The notes: generated by a model not told the origin, from the sequence alone. A stretch of 64,000 nt of DNA from Pagrus major (GCF_040436345.1 NC_133230.1:10302197-10366196), one strand, 5' to 3'; counted from the first letter of the stretch, positions 10,150 through 24,641 are shown. Made by a program: numbers and translations.

Positions 10150-13100
10150 CAGACTGTGAACTGTAAGATCCTAATTATTTGGGATTTCAATATCCACTTA
10201 AATAAGCCTTCTGACCCTCTAAGTAAAGCTTTTTTGGGTCTGCTCGATATTTCTAGCTTTACTCAGCGCGTTCATGAACCTACTCATTCCAGTGGTAACA
10301 CTCTGGATTTGATCCTTTCCCATGGATTAGATGTGTCAGCCCTGAATGTTGCTTCCGTCTCCTCAGCTGTGTCGGACCACTCTCTTATTACATTTGAAGC
10401 GTCATTAGCCATTAGTCGTCACATCAGCTCGGCAATCATAGTGACACTCAGTTATAAATTGCCTGGGGTCCTGGCCCCTTTTGCGACTGTGACAAAGCCT
10501 GTGGAAAAATTCACCTGTGAAGTTAACTCAGTACTCGTTTCTCTCCTCGATTCTGTGGCACCGGTCTCTACCTAGACAACACGACCAAAGAAATCTTCTC
10601 CCTTACTGATGAAACCCGAGATCTCAAACAGGCCTGCAGGAAAATGGAACGTGCATGGCGAAAATCTAAATTAGTCGTTTTTCATCTTGCATGGTGTGAT
10701 TACAAGCGTGCTCTTAATGCTACTAGAACAGCATATTTCTCTGGCCTAATAAACAATAATAAACACAATCCTAGATTTCTCTTCAACACTGTGGCTAAAC
10801 TTACTCAGAAACCACAGTCTGTGAGCTGTACATCCTTTAATGCAAATGATTTCTTAGATTTCTTTTGCAATAAAATTGATGATATTAGAGTCAAAATTAA
10901 TTCATCATCTCTGGCTTCCTCATCCTCAAAGCCAACTACCTACATCCTGGACCCCCTTCCGACAAAACTGTTTAAGGATCTATGGCTCATGACAGGTGTT
11001 GTCCCTGCTAGTTTTAAGTCTGCTGTGGTTTAGCCTCTACTTAAGAAACCACACCTTGACCCAGGATCTCTAAATAATTATAGGCCAGTATCCAACCTTC
11101 CCTTCTTCTCCAAAATCTTAGAAAGAGTTGTGTCCCAGCAACTTTCAGGCTACCTAACTATAACAATCTCCTGGAACCTTTTCAATCAGCTTTCAGAGCC
11201 TGTCACTCCACCGAAACTGCCCTTACTAAAGTGGTAAATGACATCCTACTTACTTTAGACTCAAACTCTACCTCAGTGCTTCTGTTACTAGATCTCAGCG
11301 CTGCGTTTGACACCATAGATCACGGCATATTGGTAGACCAACTTGAAAGTCAATTTGGCATCTCTGGCCTGGCTCTAGCCTGGCTAAAATCTTACCTGTC
11401 CGAAAGAACACAATGTGTTTTTTATAATAGTACTACATCAATATTTACTGAGTATGGAGTTCCCCAGGGCTCTGTTCTGGGCCCTTTGCTCTTCTCTTTA
11501 TATATTTCACCTCTCTGCCAAATTATTCGGAGTTATGGAACACATTTCCACTGCTATGCAGACGACACTCAGCTGTATGTGCCCATCAAAGCTGATGATA
11601 AATCTCAAATAACGAAATTGGAGACCTGCCTGTGTGCAGTGAAGAACTGGATGTCAGAAAACATCCTGCTCCTAAATTCGGATAAAACTAAGATGCTGGT
11701 CATTGCTCCCCCTCGACAGAGACACCACTTTGATCTCATGACAGTAACTTTCGACAATTGCGTTATTTCTCAAAGTTCAACTGTTAAGAATGTAGGTGTT
11801 ACTTTTGACTCTAGCCTCTCTTTCGATCAGCACATAAAAGAAATTACCAAGATCGCTTTTTACCACCTGCACAATATAGCCAAAATTAGGTCCTTCCTGT
11901 CCACGGCTGATGCAGAGATCCTGATTCATGCCTTTGTTTCGTCTAGGCTGGATTACTGCAATGCCTTATTTTCGGTCTTCCACATGGGAGCACTAAAAGT
12001 CTTCAGATGGTTCAAAATGCTGCAGCTAGAGTCTTAACACGTACAAGAAAATTTGATCATATTACACCAATCCTAGCCTCACTGCACTGGCTCCCAATAC
12101 ATATAAGATCAGACTTTAAGGTGCTGCTGATGACATACAAAACTGTACACGGCCTTGCCCCGTCGTACACAGGTCAGATCTTATTATACCGTATACTCCA
12201 ACTCGTGCATTACGCTCTCAAAATTCAGGGCTCCTGATGGTTCCCAGGGTTAAGAAGAAGTCAGCTGGCTGTAGGGCTTTCTCCTATCGGGCCCCCTTCC
12301 TCTGGAATAACCTCCCATCTGATATTAGACAATTTGGCTCTATTGACGCCTTTAAATCTAAACTCGAAACCCACTTTTTTGACTTAGCCTTTAATTAGTC
12401 CTTGACATCGACTGCTAGCTTCCTCGGTGGGTTGGTCTCAGTCTAAATGAGTAAGCTATAGTATTAGACTCCACATTGTCCTGCCAACGAGTAATAATCT
12501 GCTTATTCTGATTAACTTCTTTTCAACTTCATTTCTATAACTTTGTTTTGCTTTCTGTTCCCACAAGCTGCAAACTGTGTCACTTTCACTCTCTATAGCT
12601 TCCTCCCCCTCTTTCTCCTCCTCCTCCTCCTACTCTCTTTTCATTCAGGCTCCTTTCTGATGGACCTCGGGCCCCAGGGACCATCTACCTCTCCTGGCTC
12701 CTACAGCCCCACATACTGTCGGATCTGGATTGTCACACCCGGGCTCTGTTGGATCATTCCTCTCCTTGTTTCACTATCTCCTTATAACTGTATTCCTGTA
12801 AATTTTGAGGCCTCCTCATTCTGATCTCTCTATTTATTACTAATTATCCTGTGTGGCCTGCCCTCTTCCAGGTCACCACGGTGGACAGGAGGTTGTGTGG
12901 CTCGGGCACCACCTGGTGATGCCTTGTCCTGCTCAGTCGTCTCCTGGATCCACATACTTTACACATATAATTTGTATCAGATTTTCTGTCAATGCAACCT
13001 GTAAACTATGATTGCTGTTCTTTCTGTACATGCGACATCTATTGCATGTCCGTCCTCGAAGAGAGATCCCTCCTCTGTGGCTCTTCCTGAGGTTTCTTCC

Positions 13101-13290
13101 ATCGTCTTTTTTATTTCCCTGTCAAAAGGGTCTTTTTTTTCCCATCAAGATGGCAAGTTTTTCCTCACTCGAATCGAGGGTCTAAGGACAGAGGATGTTG
13201 TTCACTGTACAGACTGTAAAGCCCATTGAGGTAATGTGATTGTGATTTTGGGCTATATAAATAAAATTTGATTTGATTTGATTTGATTTG
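10150..13290 (+). mobile_element. L2-clade LINE, 5'-truncated, decayed
   Basis: The element starts inside the endonuclease domain (GDFNIHL-type motif, here WDFNIHLNKP near 10,180). It continues through a linker and reverse transcriptase and ends in the fish L2 tail: GTGATTGTGATTTTGGGC, then a TATATAAATAAAA-like stretch, then about five TTTGA units (13,266-13,290). The apurinic endonuclease is mostly missing, as expected for 5' truncation during target-primed reverse transcription. ORF2 pieces lie in several frames, so the copy is dead. The long tail region (12,240-13,260) is a C/T-rich 3' UTR typical of the family. Confidence 0.88.
10156..12237 (+). pseudogene. L2 ORF2 remnant (endonuclease end and RT)
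   Basis: Four open pieces belong to one former ORF2. 10,156-10,575 has the endonuclease C-terminal motifs (EPTHSSGNTLDLILSHG, SDHSLITFE). 10,644-11,033 is the linker. 11,231-12,037 is the RT core with LDLSAAFDTIDH, GVPQGSVLGPLLF and YADDTQLY. 12,007-12,237 is the thumb and C-terminal part with LHWLPI. Frame changes separate the pieces. Relative to usual L2 proteins a short stretch just before the PLLKKP motif (near 10,975-11,040) also looks deleted, with a stop there. Non-functional. Confidence 0.85.
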
Positions 13291-16200
13291 AAGTGAACAG
13301 AAGTTACATTTAAAGTCTACAAAGAGCTACATAAAAGGTCATTATTTTCACAGAGACGCAAAACAATGCAGCATAAAATAGGTTGCATTGCTTTTTAAAC
13401 CTCCAGAGAACTTTATTTTATATTCTAGACTAATGCAGATCCTAGGGTTTCAAGAGATAACGTATGTCAGTATAGAGAAATCGTATGAAATGACACAGAA
13501 GATAATTAGATTTTTTCCATTTGGTGCAATGCTGCAGAGGCAACAACATGTGTTTGAATGTTTTATTTATATACCCTCAATAAAACACTTGAACAAGCGA
13601 TGACGATATTTGGGACAAGGAGGATTTTAACAACCTACTAAAGCCACAGGGAGAATAGACAGATAATTGTATGTTAAGGGGTTCATTAAAACTGTAAGCA
13701 GTTTGAAAGTTTAAAAGCATAATTTGACAATATCACAATTGTAATATTCTCTATGTGCGTGTTTCAACACTTAAGTTATATGATTGATTAGACAGCTGCA
13801 ATTTATAGATGTGTGAGGCATCATCACTACTTTGGGTACTTTAGGACCTGGGATATAATTTAAAATGCAAGTGAGTTTGAACAATCCCTTTGTTAAATGG
13901 GTTTGTAATGTAAATCTGAACATACAGCATGTTTGAAGAGGCTGATATATTGTTCTCAAAGCTGCTAAGATTCAATAACATCTTATTACGTCATTTTATG
14001 TTCTGTTCTGTTCTGTTGTGTTATGTTATACTTATATACTTCTACAGTAATACATTTTATTCAGTTCTTATTTTAACCCACTTGGGGGCACTCGAGCTCT
14101 ATCATTTGTATCGTCTGTAAAAGACTCATGGCTGCCAGATTACAGTTGCCATTTCACCAGACTGAGGAGTTACAGGAAATCACATGGTTGTCTGGTTGCA
14201 TGGGAAAATGCCTGAGATAAACACTTGGGGTGCTGTTTTTCTTACTAATGCTGTTCATTACAACTCTGTTTTTAGTAAATGATGTCATCCTCTAGCCATA
14301 CTGCAAGAGACATCCTGATAATCTGACTGTCCTTGTCTAAGCGTAATCTTATGAATCACTGTTAAATTGTCTATCTATAAGACAGTAGTGTGGTGGTGAA
14401 AGAGACTATAATGTAACTGAAATTTAATTTCTAGGACAAGAAAATGAAATCTCTCTCTTTCAGACCCTCTGCTAAAATATACATACCTCATACAATATAT
14501 ATATTCATGCAATCTAAAATAAACCAAATTACTTAGTCTTTAACCATGGGAATTTATCTCTGTCAACATTCCCGAGGCCTTGTAGGTTCAGGTGCTGTCA
14601 CCTCTCAGAAATTACAAACATGAGATTTTCTGTGGCTCTGCACACACCACGAGACCTCCCACAGCACACGACAAAATCTATGCTGTTCAAAGAACTGAAA
14701 ATACTGCTATGTAGAAATCTTGCTGAAAACCACATGTCAAACCACAGTGGTTTATTCGTCAGGGCTGATATTGTCAATTTGCAGCTAAGTTTTGTTGCTC
14801 TCGCTAGATGGCAGTCAAAAGCAAAGATTCCACCTTTGCTGGGACTTTTGAGATCCACCTAACTTTCACTAGTCAGTCAGGCCAGTGGCTTCCAAGAAAT
14901 CACATGGCTGTTGGTAAAATTGCCAGATACAACCAACTGAGGCACTGTTGCACTGTCTTGAAGGCTATTTCACAGATCAGGGTTGTAATGTTTTTTTTTA
15001 GCTGACATAAGATCAGTTTCTGTTCACCCAGTTTTGCTCTCCGAACTCAAAAACAGACATCAGATCAGCATTTATGTGCAACCTTTGGTCACAAGACAGG
15101 ACTTCCCCGAAACTGATCATGTAGAGTGTGTTTGCAAGGGTACTTTTGTCTTCATCATTAACTGAGGAAACCACACATCAAGGGCCTCACGCCTCAGAAG
15201 TAATCTGACAAACTTCTGCTCCAGTAAACGTTATAATTGCCACACTCCCTAGGGGAAGTTAGGGGATTCACAAAAAGACAGGGGGGGTTTACCTGGGTAT
15301 AAAACAACAGAAAAGAAAAAATCATATCCGAATCCCTTCACCCCATCAGTTGTATCCTTTTCTATTCTGTTATGCAAACTCATTTGTTAAACAATCTGTC
15401 AAACAAAATGAGATGAAGTGTGGAGAAGAAGCTACATCGGTGTCATTTCTGTTGTCATTTATGCTGCATCAGTTCTGTTATTACTTTTGGTTTAAAGTGG
15501 AGAAGTGAAGCATCAGTATTATGTTACAGTGAAGCTTATCTTCCTGAAATGTCTTGCTTTTGATATGCAGTTTAGTTCCCCTGTGTTGTTGTTGGTTATT
15601 GTATTCTGTTGCACACCTGACCTGATGCCTGTTTGCATGACTCGTCACTGAAGCAATTGCAAGAACATAGACTGGGAGTAAATGAATAGTGGTGGGAAGT
15701 AACATTTAAGTACATTTATTCAAGTACTGTATTTTGGTAAATAAAATAAATAAATATATATATACATATATATATATATACTTCTATTCCACTATATTAA
15801 CTGATATGGTTACTTTACAGATTAAGATTTAAAAACATCAATTTACAAAATAAAATATATTGTTAAAGATTAAACCCTTTTTTAAAATTGTTTTCAACCT
15901 TTTGTCATGTCTATTTGGTCCATTTGTTTTCCACTCTTAACTTCTGACATGTAAACATTAAAATGGTAATTACACATTGATGCAAGTATTAAAAATGTAG
16001 TCATATAGGCAACACATGCACTTTTAACTTGATACTTTAGGCACATTTTGTTGATAATACTTCAGGAGGATTTGAATGAAGCACTATTACTTGTAATGGA
16101 CTATCTTCACAGTTCTGTTTTGGCACTTTTACTTAATTGAATTATCTGAATAATGCTTCCATCACTGAACATTTGTAGGACAGCAGGCCCTTTGGTTCTG

Positions 16201-19176
16201 ATGAAACCTGATTTTAAGCAATCTATAAGGCCTGATGGAAGAGAGGACATCCTGTAATAAAATATTCAATGTTTTGATTAATACAAAAGTCAGTGTATCT
16301 CCATAAACAGCCACTTGTCCTGTCAAAGTGTACTTAGTGAAGGCTAACCAAACCAAATACAAACTACTAATTATTGCTCTGGATGGGGTCATTAGTCAGC
16401 CAAAATGTTAATCATCATTGAGAAACATACATACAGTCCAGTTTTTGCCATATTACATGATATGTGGCAGATTTATTGAATAATGCCAACAAATAAACAC
16501 AAGCTTGACACTTAAAAGAAAAAGGAGTGCCAAAACCAGAATGCTTTCGGTCACAAGGGCTGGGCTGTAGTCTGGCTGAGTCAGGCAACCACTGAATATA
16601 TAACACAGTAAAGAAAGAAAGTGAAAGAAAGAAGCGAAGGGACTTTCCAGCTTGGTGTGACGGTATGGTGCAGAACTGGTTAAGTACAGGCTTGTCGGCA
16701 CATCCAAAGACACACATGCATATGCAGTAGTACACAGTGCACACAGAGGTTTGATGAGGCACATGAAGATTTTCTGTTACACACAGTGATAGATGCAGCC
16801 ACAGGGTCATGATATACTTTGCCTTAATTGCCCACATTTCCCAACTTTCTGAGCACGCTGTCGGCCATTTTGTGTTGAGGGTTTTGAAGGTCTCATCCTA
16901 AGATGGCGGCAACTTTTGGCATCGGCTTACCCACTTTGTGCCCTCATGCCTTTGTAACCCGCAGGTGGCACATAATTGCTGATGGGAATCAGCCAAGTTT
17001 ACCGATGAGTCACTGTGCTGTAAACCTTGTGTCTCCAAACTGTCCGGTTTGTAAGAACAATGACAAATAGGTTTAATTTTAGCTAGACCATCACACATTT
17101 TTATCAGGCGATCCAGGGGACTTGCATGTTATCCTTTAGTGAATGTTCAAACATGAAAATATGTTAGGAGACATTTACATAATACGCACGTTATAATATT
17201 GTAGGTCATGCCAGCAAAAGTCATTGTTACAACGGCTACTTCTATTTAGTCATTTTGCACATTTTGCTCCTGTCCTTTCTTTTTTTAGTGTTTAACATTT
17301 GGCCCTTTCAGACCTGCTTCTCTCCCCTGCATACCAGACGGCTTCCCCTATAATGTACCAAATCATTTAATGTACCATTCAGTCTTAGTGGTCCAACCGG
17401 TATTTTTTCCTGTTCCTGACCACAGTGTGTTATTGGTTTTGCCTGCCTGCTACCAAACTTTGCTTTAAACTTTTACCAAGTGAACAGTTGAATACTTTCA
17501 ATTGCTCTGTCTCTGCTTGAGTTCACATTGTTGTGTTAAGAACAAGTACAAACTATTTTTGAACGTGACATGTTCTACATATATTTATAAATAATATATA
17601 GAGTTTTTAGTGTAATATCCTCATGCCAAAGTGTAAATTATGCTGCTCTCTCCTGCATCTAGATATCATACACCCCATATTTTTACAAATCCCTCTTAGA
17701 TACTTGTGCTGTACATGCACTTACAGAGCAGTTGCAGTCATAATTGATGTCACCAGCACGGGTACAGTTGTGCATTACAATGTGAAATTAACAGGGAGAC
17801 AAAAACAGAAGAAAAGGTCATTCAAATCCAGAAGAAACAAATGCCTGACTTGTGTGACACAGCATTTCAGCCGCCATTTTGTGGATTCACAGAGGTCTTG
17901 ACAAAATGGTGACACACGCCGCCTAAGCTGAGCCTGATCTTTGTCGATAGAGGGAGTTGGTGTTTTGACATCATGCAGCACTTAATCTCATTGTATTTTA
18001 CTGTTTATGACAGCTATCACCAGGCAACTTTCCAAAAAGCCTCACTGCCAGAAAAAAAAACAACCTGTCAGTAGTCAGGGACTTTCCAAGTTAACTCAAA
18101 CAGTAAAACCCGACCTTCACCTTGTACCACAGTCAAGTGGCTTAAAACTAGAAATATGATTTTACATTTTTTCCTTTTCTTTATTTAGATATATATATTT
18201 TTATAAGCCACCAGGGGCTTGAAAAGTGGCATTTTCCAGGCAGCATATTGCAGTAAATAAATACAGTTATACAGTATATATACAATTGGTATGTATCAAT
18301 CATTTTAGACAACAGATACAGAAAAACCCAAATTTGCAATTAACATACTCAGTAATACTTGAATCATTTAATGTCATTTTAAAGTTATGTGCTCTTTCTT
18401 CTTTTCATTGGAGTATAAATCAGGCCAAACAATTGGACTTTTATCAAACCACAAACACATTTTCACTGTGGATTAAAAGCTAAACTACACTGAATGCTGT
18501 ACTTTTATTTTGGTATAATTCTTTAATTATCACTACATCCTTGTAGTGGCATGTAGGAAAGTGTTTCCAGACCGGTTTTTAATTTACTTTTTTTACTGTG
18601 TGTGGAGCAACACTGGTGCCGTTGTTCTCCATGTTTATTTTTAATTTATGTCACTTTACAAATAAGTAATACAAGGCTTGAAAAATATAATCATGTCAGA
18701 TAAGGTTTGACTGATGTTTTCCCGTCAACTGAGGTCATTGACTGTGATCCAATATGCCTCATGCCTTTAATTTGGGACATAGCCATGAAGCAACCTTTGG
18801 CCACTCTGATCATAAATTAAGGTTTATGGAGTCAACTGTGTGCTGCCATGTCAAATTTCTATTCGTCTTCACCAAATACCAGGAAATGGAACAGAAAAAT
18901 AATACAGTGTTGACACATCCATCAGAAAATATGTTTAATTTGATTAATTTACAAAGGGCAAATGTAATTTTAACAGTCTGCAAAATGAAAAAGTACAGAT
19001 GCAGTCGTGATACAGTCATGATTGCAAGGCCACAACAACAACAACAAAAAAAGGTCCATATTGTTTAATTTTCATTATTTATACAAAATATTTACACATA
19101 CTCCAGCTTGCTCCTTCTGTTGTATTTACTGTCTAACACATGCATACACAACAATTCTGTCACAGTAGCCTATACA
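13291..19176. other. Gene-poor AT-rich spacer
   Basis: About 5.9 kb between the L2 tail and the TAP2 stop codon. I find no exon, tRNA or strong repeat. A short TA-rich stretch lies near 15,750-15,780. The 3' UTR of TAP2 probably occupies its right end: a minus-strand ATTAAA (19,063-19,068) lies about 110 bp beyond the stop. Confidence 0.5.
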
Positions 19177-22100
19177 TTAAGCCACAGCATCAGGTTGTCT
19201 CTGTGGTGAGTTTCCCTCAGTGAAGAGCTTCTCTCTCAGTTTGTAGTAGCTCCCCTTCCTGTCCATCAGCTCCTGGTGAGTCCCTCGCTCCTGAACTCTG
19301 CCGTCACCAATAACAACGATCTGGTCTGCCTTCTCGATGGTCTTCAGCCTGTGAGCGATCACCAGCAGGGTCTGGTTAGGACAACTAGCCAGGGCCTGCT
19401 GAACCTGTGCAGAGTCAGTGACAGAAATATTTGTTATTTTATCATGTGGTGTCCAACTCTTTTTCGGTTGAAGCAGAGCTCAAGATGATAAAAGAATAAC
19501 AAATAAAACAAACAAATAAAAAAAAGTTTGAAAGCTTTGTAAAATGTAAATAAAAACAAAATGCAGTCATTTGCAAACAAACTGTGTTTACCAAAGTGCT
19601 CCTGAGCCAATATAATAACATCCTTTATACAATCACGTGTTTCACAAAGTGGTGAACCTCGGCCCAACCTTGCTTGTGAATGACTGAGCCTTTTGAGGAT
19701 GCCCCTTTAATACCCAATCATGATACTAACACCTGTTACCAATTAACCTGTTTACCTGTGGAATGATCCAAACAGGTGTTTTTGGAGCATTCAACAACTT
19801 TCACAGTCTTTTGTAGCTGGCATCAAATTCAGAATAAGCAGATATCATATCAAAAATCAATGAAGTTAATGACGTCAAACAATAAATTAATTGTCTTTGT
19901 ACCATTTCAAGTATACATTAAAAGAGATTAGGAAATGATCACATTCTCTTTTATTTCTGTTTTAGACTTTAGACTTCATCAAGGTCATTATGTATGTAGT
20001 TTAGACCTCTGTGGACACAGTGAACAGGAAAAGGAAGTCTTATTCTTTGAATGTTTTGGTTTTATTGGGGCAGTTCTAATTGATTAACTGAGCATTGATG
20101 AGTGAGCACATTTTTGCACTTGTGCAGCACTTCCTCTATATATCTATCAGATATTTAATATATGTTGTATAGTGAGAGGCTGCAGGCGAACACTTGCAGA
20201 CAGCCATTCATAGATTAATTCCCTCTAGTGATAAAAGGTTTTCAGGTCTTCATCCTCATATGAATCACTTTTTAACTGAGGGTGTAGGACTTGTCTGAAA
20301 CACAAACCTAGAGGCTTCAGGCCCTGGAAGTAAAATGACTAAACATCTATGTGTTAAAAGTTGCAGCATACCTTATTTTCACTCTCAGCATCCAGAGAGC
20401 TGGTTATTTCATCCAGGATGAGGACCTGCGGCTGTCTGACCAGAGCTCGAGCAATGGCGATCCGCTGCTTCTCGCTCTTGGACAACTGGCTGCCTCCCTC
20501 ACCCACCTCTGAGAAATGGACAACATTATAAAATCAAAACAGATCGAGGTTCAAGGTTCCAGGTTCAGAAAGATATAAAGATTTGACTGTATGGTCAACA
20601 CTAACCCCCCAAAATATTGTATGTGTATTTTTGATCTTTATTATGCACAACTTTAATCTACATGAATGTTTAAATGAAATAAATAAAAGTAAAAAACTTT
20701 TCCTTCAACAATCTTGCTCTGCAAATTCCTCATTCATCAAACGTTCTTGCAAAGCAGGTTTCTAACTTCATGTAGTCATTCATGTTAAACAGCATGAAGG
20801 GTGATCAAAACCTGTATCGTAGCCTTTGTCCAACTGCTTGATGAAGTCGTGGGCGTTGGCTTTGCGTGCAGCTTCCTGGATCTCATCCAATGAGCACTCA
20901 GTGAGCCCGTAGGCGATGTTGTCTCTGATGGAGCCGGAGAAGAGCACAGGCTCCTGGCTCACCACTGCAATCTGTTATACATCCAAAAGTAAAGTTCACA
21001 CTCTGATCTTTTTAGACTTTTAATTATATAATTAATGTAGTTATTCCATTAATATCAAAAACTAACATATTTTTCACAATTTGACTTTTTTTCCTCAAAA
21101 TTTTGTCACAGCACCTGCCAAATTCGAAAAGAAACAGCTGATTCTTGATGGTCAAAACAATCACAGAGAGTTGAAAGTTCAAAGCTGTGTCTTTGTTGTG
21201 TACACCTAATTTCTTCAGGTGAGTCCCGTTACCACTGACTGAGCTTCTAATAAGATTGTTGAATGTTGATGTTGTATTTGTAAATATAAAACATTTTAAA
21301 CACAGATAAAAGACAGGATTTCTTTAAGACAGGAGCTCCCAGCAAGGAATAGTGAGCATCAACCTAGAAAACAGTAATGATAAATTACCTTCTTGTGGAG
21401 GAAACGGTGGTCATAGGATTTCAGTGGTTCGTTGTCCAATAGGATGTCTCCATCCTGCGGCTCATAGAATCGCTGCAGCAAACTCGCACAGGTGCTTTTT
21501 CCCTCTCCAGATGGACCCACAAGTGCCGTCATCTGACCTGACTTCAGCTCCAAAGAAAAGTCCTGAAGCAAGAGGATATAATTGTTGGAATAAGAGTTTA
21601 ACTTCAATATCTGACATTTATCCCATCAGACATAAAATCTAAATTTATGAGAGATATTGGTTAAAATTGAGTTTTGCGTCTCTAATGTGTATGTGGTTAA
21701 CAAACTACACCTCCCTTAGTCTACCTGCAGTTGAGACCTCACCTGCAGCACTGTTTTGTCGGGGTACGATGGATAGGCGAAGTTGAGATCGCGGAAGCTG
21801 ATGTGTCCCGTCAACCGATCAGGTTTAAGCGTCCCCTCTGTGCTGACCAGAGGTTTTCGGTCCAGGTACTCAAACACTTTCCCAGCAGCCCCCACTGAGT
21901 TCAACATTTCGCCAAAGATGTAGGTGAGTGTCTGGAAGATGGCAGTCATAAAACGGATCACTTAATAACACTGGTTTTCATTTAAAGAGTCAGAGTTGGA
22001 GTATGTTAAATACAAATGTTTTTGCAAGCAACAATATGTTTAATATAGTGTAGGAGAGGCACAATAAGTCTGGTTAGACTTGCTTAAAAGAGATGAGACA

Positions 22101-24082
22101 AAAGAAAAGCCTTCATGAAGACATGAAAGCTCACATCCTTCTTTTAAAACCAACATTTCTTTTTTCTGTTATCTTTTAATGTGTGTATGTGTGTGCTTAT
22201 CAAAACCAATCAGTTGTTAATGGTTCGCCTTAACTTCTTTTTTCACAACATGCATATTCTCATTAATTTCCCCTTGTGTTTAAAATATGCCATATAGATA
22301 CAGCTATAAATATTAGAGTTACTACTTTTAAGTGCTTGCAATCACCAGCCCTGACTCATAACAATCCATAGAGCATTATGGGATACCCTGATGTTGTCTC
22401 CAAGGTCTGACTGGTAGAGGATGAAGGAAACCAGGTTGCCAGTTGTCATCTGTCCACTCCGGATGAACAGCCTGCCGTAGTACAACATGAAGACCTGCAT
22501 GGCCAAACCTGTCAACTACAAACACACACACAAGAACAAAATTCAAAAAGGTGATTTTCAACAATAAATCACAATTTTACTAATAATTTAGTAAATAGTT
22601 AATAATTAGTTAATAATTTACAAACTTCTCACCCTCTGTGCGAGCAGGTAAATAGCCCTGACAGTGTCCCGTCTGGTCTTCAGGGTGTGTGTGTCCATCA
22701 AGCGGTCATCATAGCGACGGGCCTCGTGTTTTTCTGTGTTAAAGCTACGTACCACACGAATACCGGACACTGCCTCATTTGCAGCCTCATTCGCTTGAGC
22801 TATTGAGTCCTGCACTGCGAGGGACAGCCTCTGAGGAAGGAATACAACAGAATGACAACAAATTTTGACTTAAATTGAATAAATTGTCTCAAATCAGGGC
22901 AGCCCTGCACAGTGGTGAAGGGAAATATATATATATATTTTAAATATCTATGGTCTTCAGATTCAACATCTAAAAATGATTGGCATTAGAGACACAGAAA
23001 CATTTCATTTTAAACTTCATGGTTACTCCAATTAGCAGTACAGCCTAGATCTTCACACAAAATTGTTTAAACTTAGCTTCTCATATCTCAGTATTAATTC
23101 ATTATGTCTTATCAACCTCTTTTTACCTGGTAATGTGTGTCGTAGATGTTCTGAATGAGGCATGTGATGGGCGTCTCCATCAACACGAGGAATGTGAGCT
23201 TCCATGAAAGAGTCATCATCAGGGAGATCATGCCCATTGTCTTGATGAATGTCCTGAGCAACACGTTGACATTGTTTCCCACTGTTCTTCCCATCAAGTT
23301 GGTGTCTCTAGACAACCTGGATGTTATTTCACCTGGCACAAAAAATGTTTAAGGAAATTACTTCAGTCCTGCCCTATTCTGTCGTATTTCTTTCTTCTCT
23401 TTTGTCTAGCTTGATCTGCTTGTCCACTATGTCATGTGTGGCCTCGTCCTTTCTTCTCCTGTCTTTTTATATTTAATGTCCAGTCTTGACTTGTTCTGTC
23501 TTTCACATGCACTGAGAAATTATTCATACAGTATAATGACATGTCATATTCAAAGTGGCTTACCTGTCTTTATGGTCTCAAAGAATCCAATTTCCTGTTT
23601 GGTCAGAGCCCCAAACAGCTTGACTTTCACTCGGCATGTGTAGGAATTGATGGCACAACTAAAGACACCCCCTCTGCAGCCTGCACTCACAGAGCTAACA
23701 GACCAATCAAAGAGAAAGTCAGTAAGATATTATGCAGAAACTGATGGATGAATGTGGAGGGAGAACATTGTCACACACCTGCCCAGAGAGAACAGGCCCA
23801 TGAAGAGGACTGCAGATATGAATTCATTCGGCTGGTACTGACTGCCGAGGATGTCGATGACTCTCCCAGTGTAGAATGGGATGAACATCTCACCTGAGAA
23901 GACACACACAGACACACATAATGAGAGATGAAGATGTATCGGGCAGGTAATCAACATTAGACCCGAGAGCAAAGTACCAACTTATTGGAGGCTGATGTTT
24001 CTATTCCCACACAAACACTTGTACTAATACTGAGAATCTTAAAAGCTTTGAAATCACCATCTTCATCATCATCGTCATCATT

Positions 24083-24114
<32 letters not shown>

Positions 24115-24641
24115 TTGTTGCACTCACAGAGAACAGCCAACGTCAGGAAGACAAGCCCGGCAAGCAGCAGGAGATAGTCGGGTTTGTACAAGTACAGGAC
24201 TCTCATAAACAGCTCTCCGGCCTTCTGCTTCTTCTCTTTACCGGCCTCTGCATCGTCGGTGTCCGGGATGGTGATCTCCCAAAACAGTGCAGCAGCCAGC
24301 GACGCTCCGGCGCCCATCAGCCAGCAGCGCATATCCGGCAATAAGCCGCACTGGGTCTCCTCATGGTACAGCGCTTTGGTGCCGGTCTCTAACACCGCGG
24401 GCAGCAAACTGCGCGCTGTTATTAAACGGATCAGCAACGGTTTGAGGTGTCCGAGGCTGAGCAGAGTTACAGCAGTTAGTGCCAAACACTGAAGAACCGC
24501 GCAGACCCAAAGACGCGTAAAATGCCCAAAGACGCTGTTAGTCACCACAAATCCTGATGCGTAAAACAAGGAAAGGTCGACGCATACTGCTAGAATCAAA
24601 GTAATAACTTTGCGGATTACTGTTGCTGTATTGCCTGCCAT
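19177..24641 (-). CDS. tap2: TAP2, peptide-transporter half-subunit
   Basis: TAP2 pairs with TAP1 in the ER membrane and uses ATP to pump cytosolic peptides to class I molecules. Exons (minus): 24128-24641, 23779-23893, 23564-23694, 23127-23332, 22633-22830, 22387-22515, 21743-21931, 21389-21562, 20812-20971, 20372-20508, 19177-19404. They sum to 2181 nt, 726 aa, with exon sizes 115/131/206/198/129/189/174/160/137 that match the vertebrate TAP2 plan as I recall it. Hydrophobic helices occupy residues 1-430. The ABC domain has Walker [10 protein letters not shown] (510-518), Q-loop VSQEP, Walker B LILDE (635-639) and H-loop His669. The signature motif is LSKSEKQ instead of LSGGQ. An upstream in-frame Met at 24,704 exists, but it lies 5 bp from an ISRE, so I chose 24,641. 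Confidence 0.95.
24063..24114. repeat. (ATC)n microsatellite beside TAP2 exon 1 donor
   Basis: Trinucleotide repeat that begins within 10 bp of the TAP2 intron 1 donor, inside the intron. Confidence 0.9.

Noticed and set aside
16850-17900. Two similar motifs GGCCATTTTGTG (16,862) and GCCATTTTGTGGATTC (17,873) with AAGATGGCGGCAAC nearby
   Set aside because: YY1-like text, but too short and isolated to call a promoter or duplication.
13291-19176. Several short frames of 60-140 codons in the gene-poor spacer
   Set aside because: No family motif, no plausible splice sites and AT-rich composition like the rest of the spacer. The longest (16,415-16,837, minus) is low-complexity hydrophobic text.
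22376-22564. Minus-strand frame with Trp/His-rich text in TAP2 exon 6
   Set aside because: Wrong frame. The in-phase reading is [20 protein letters not shown], which matches TAP2.
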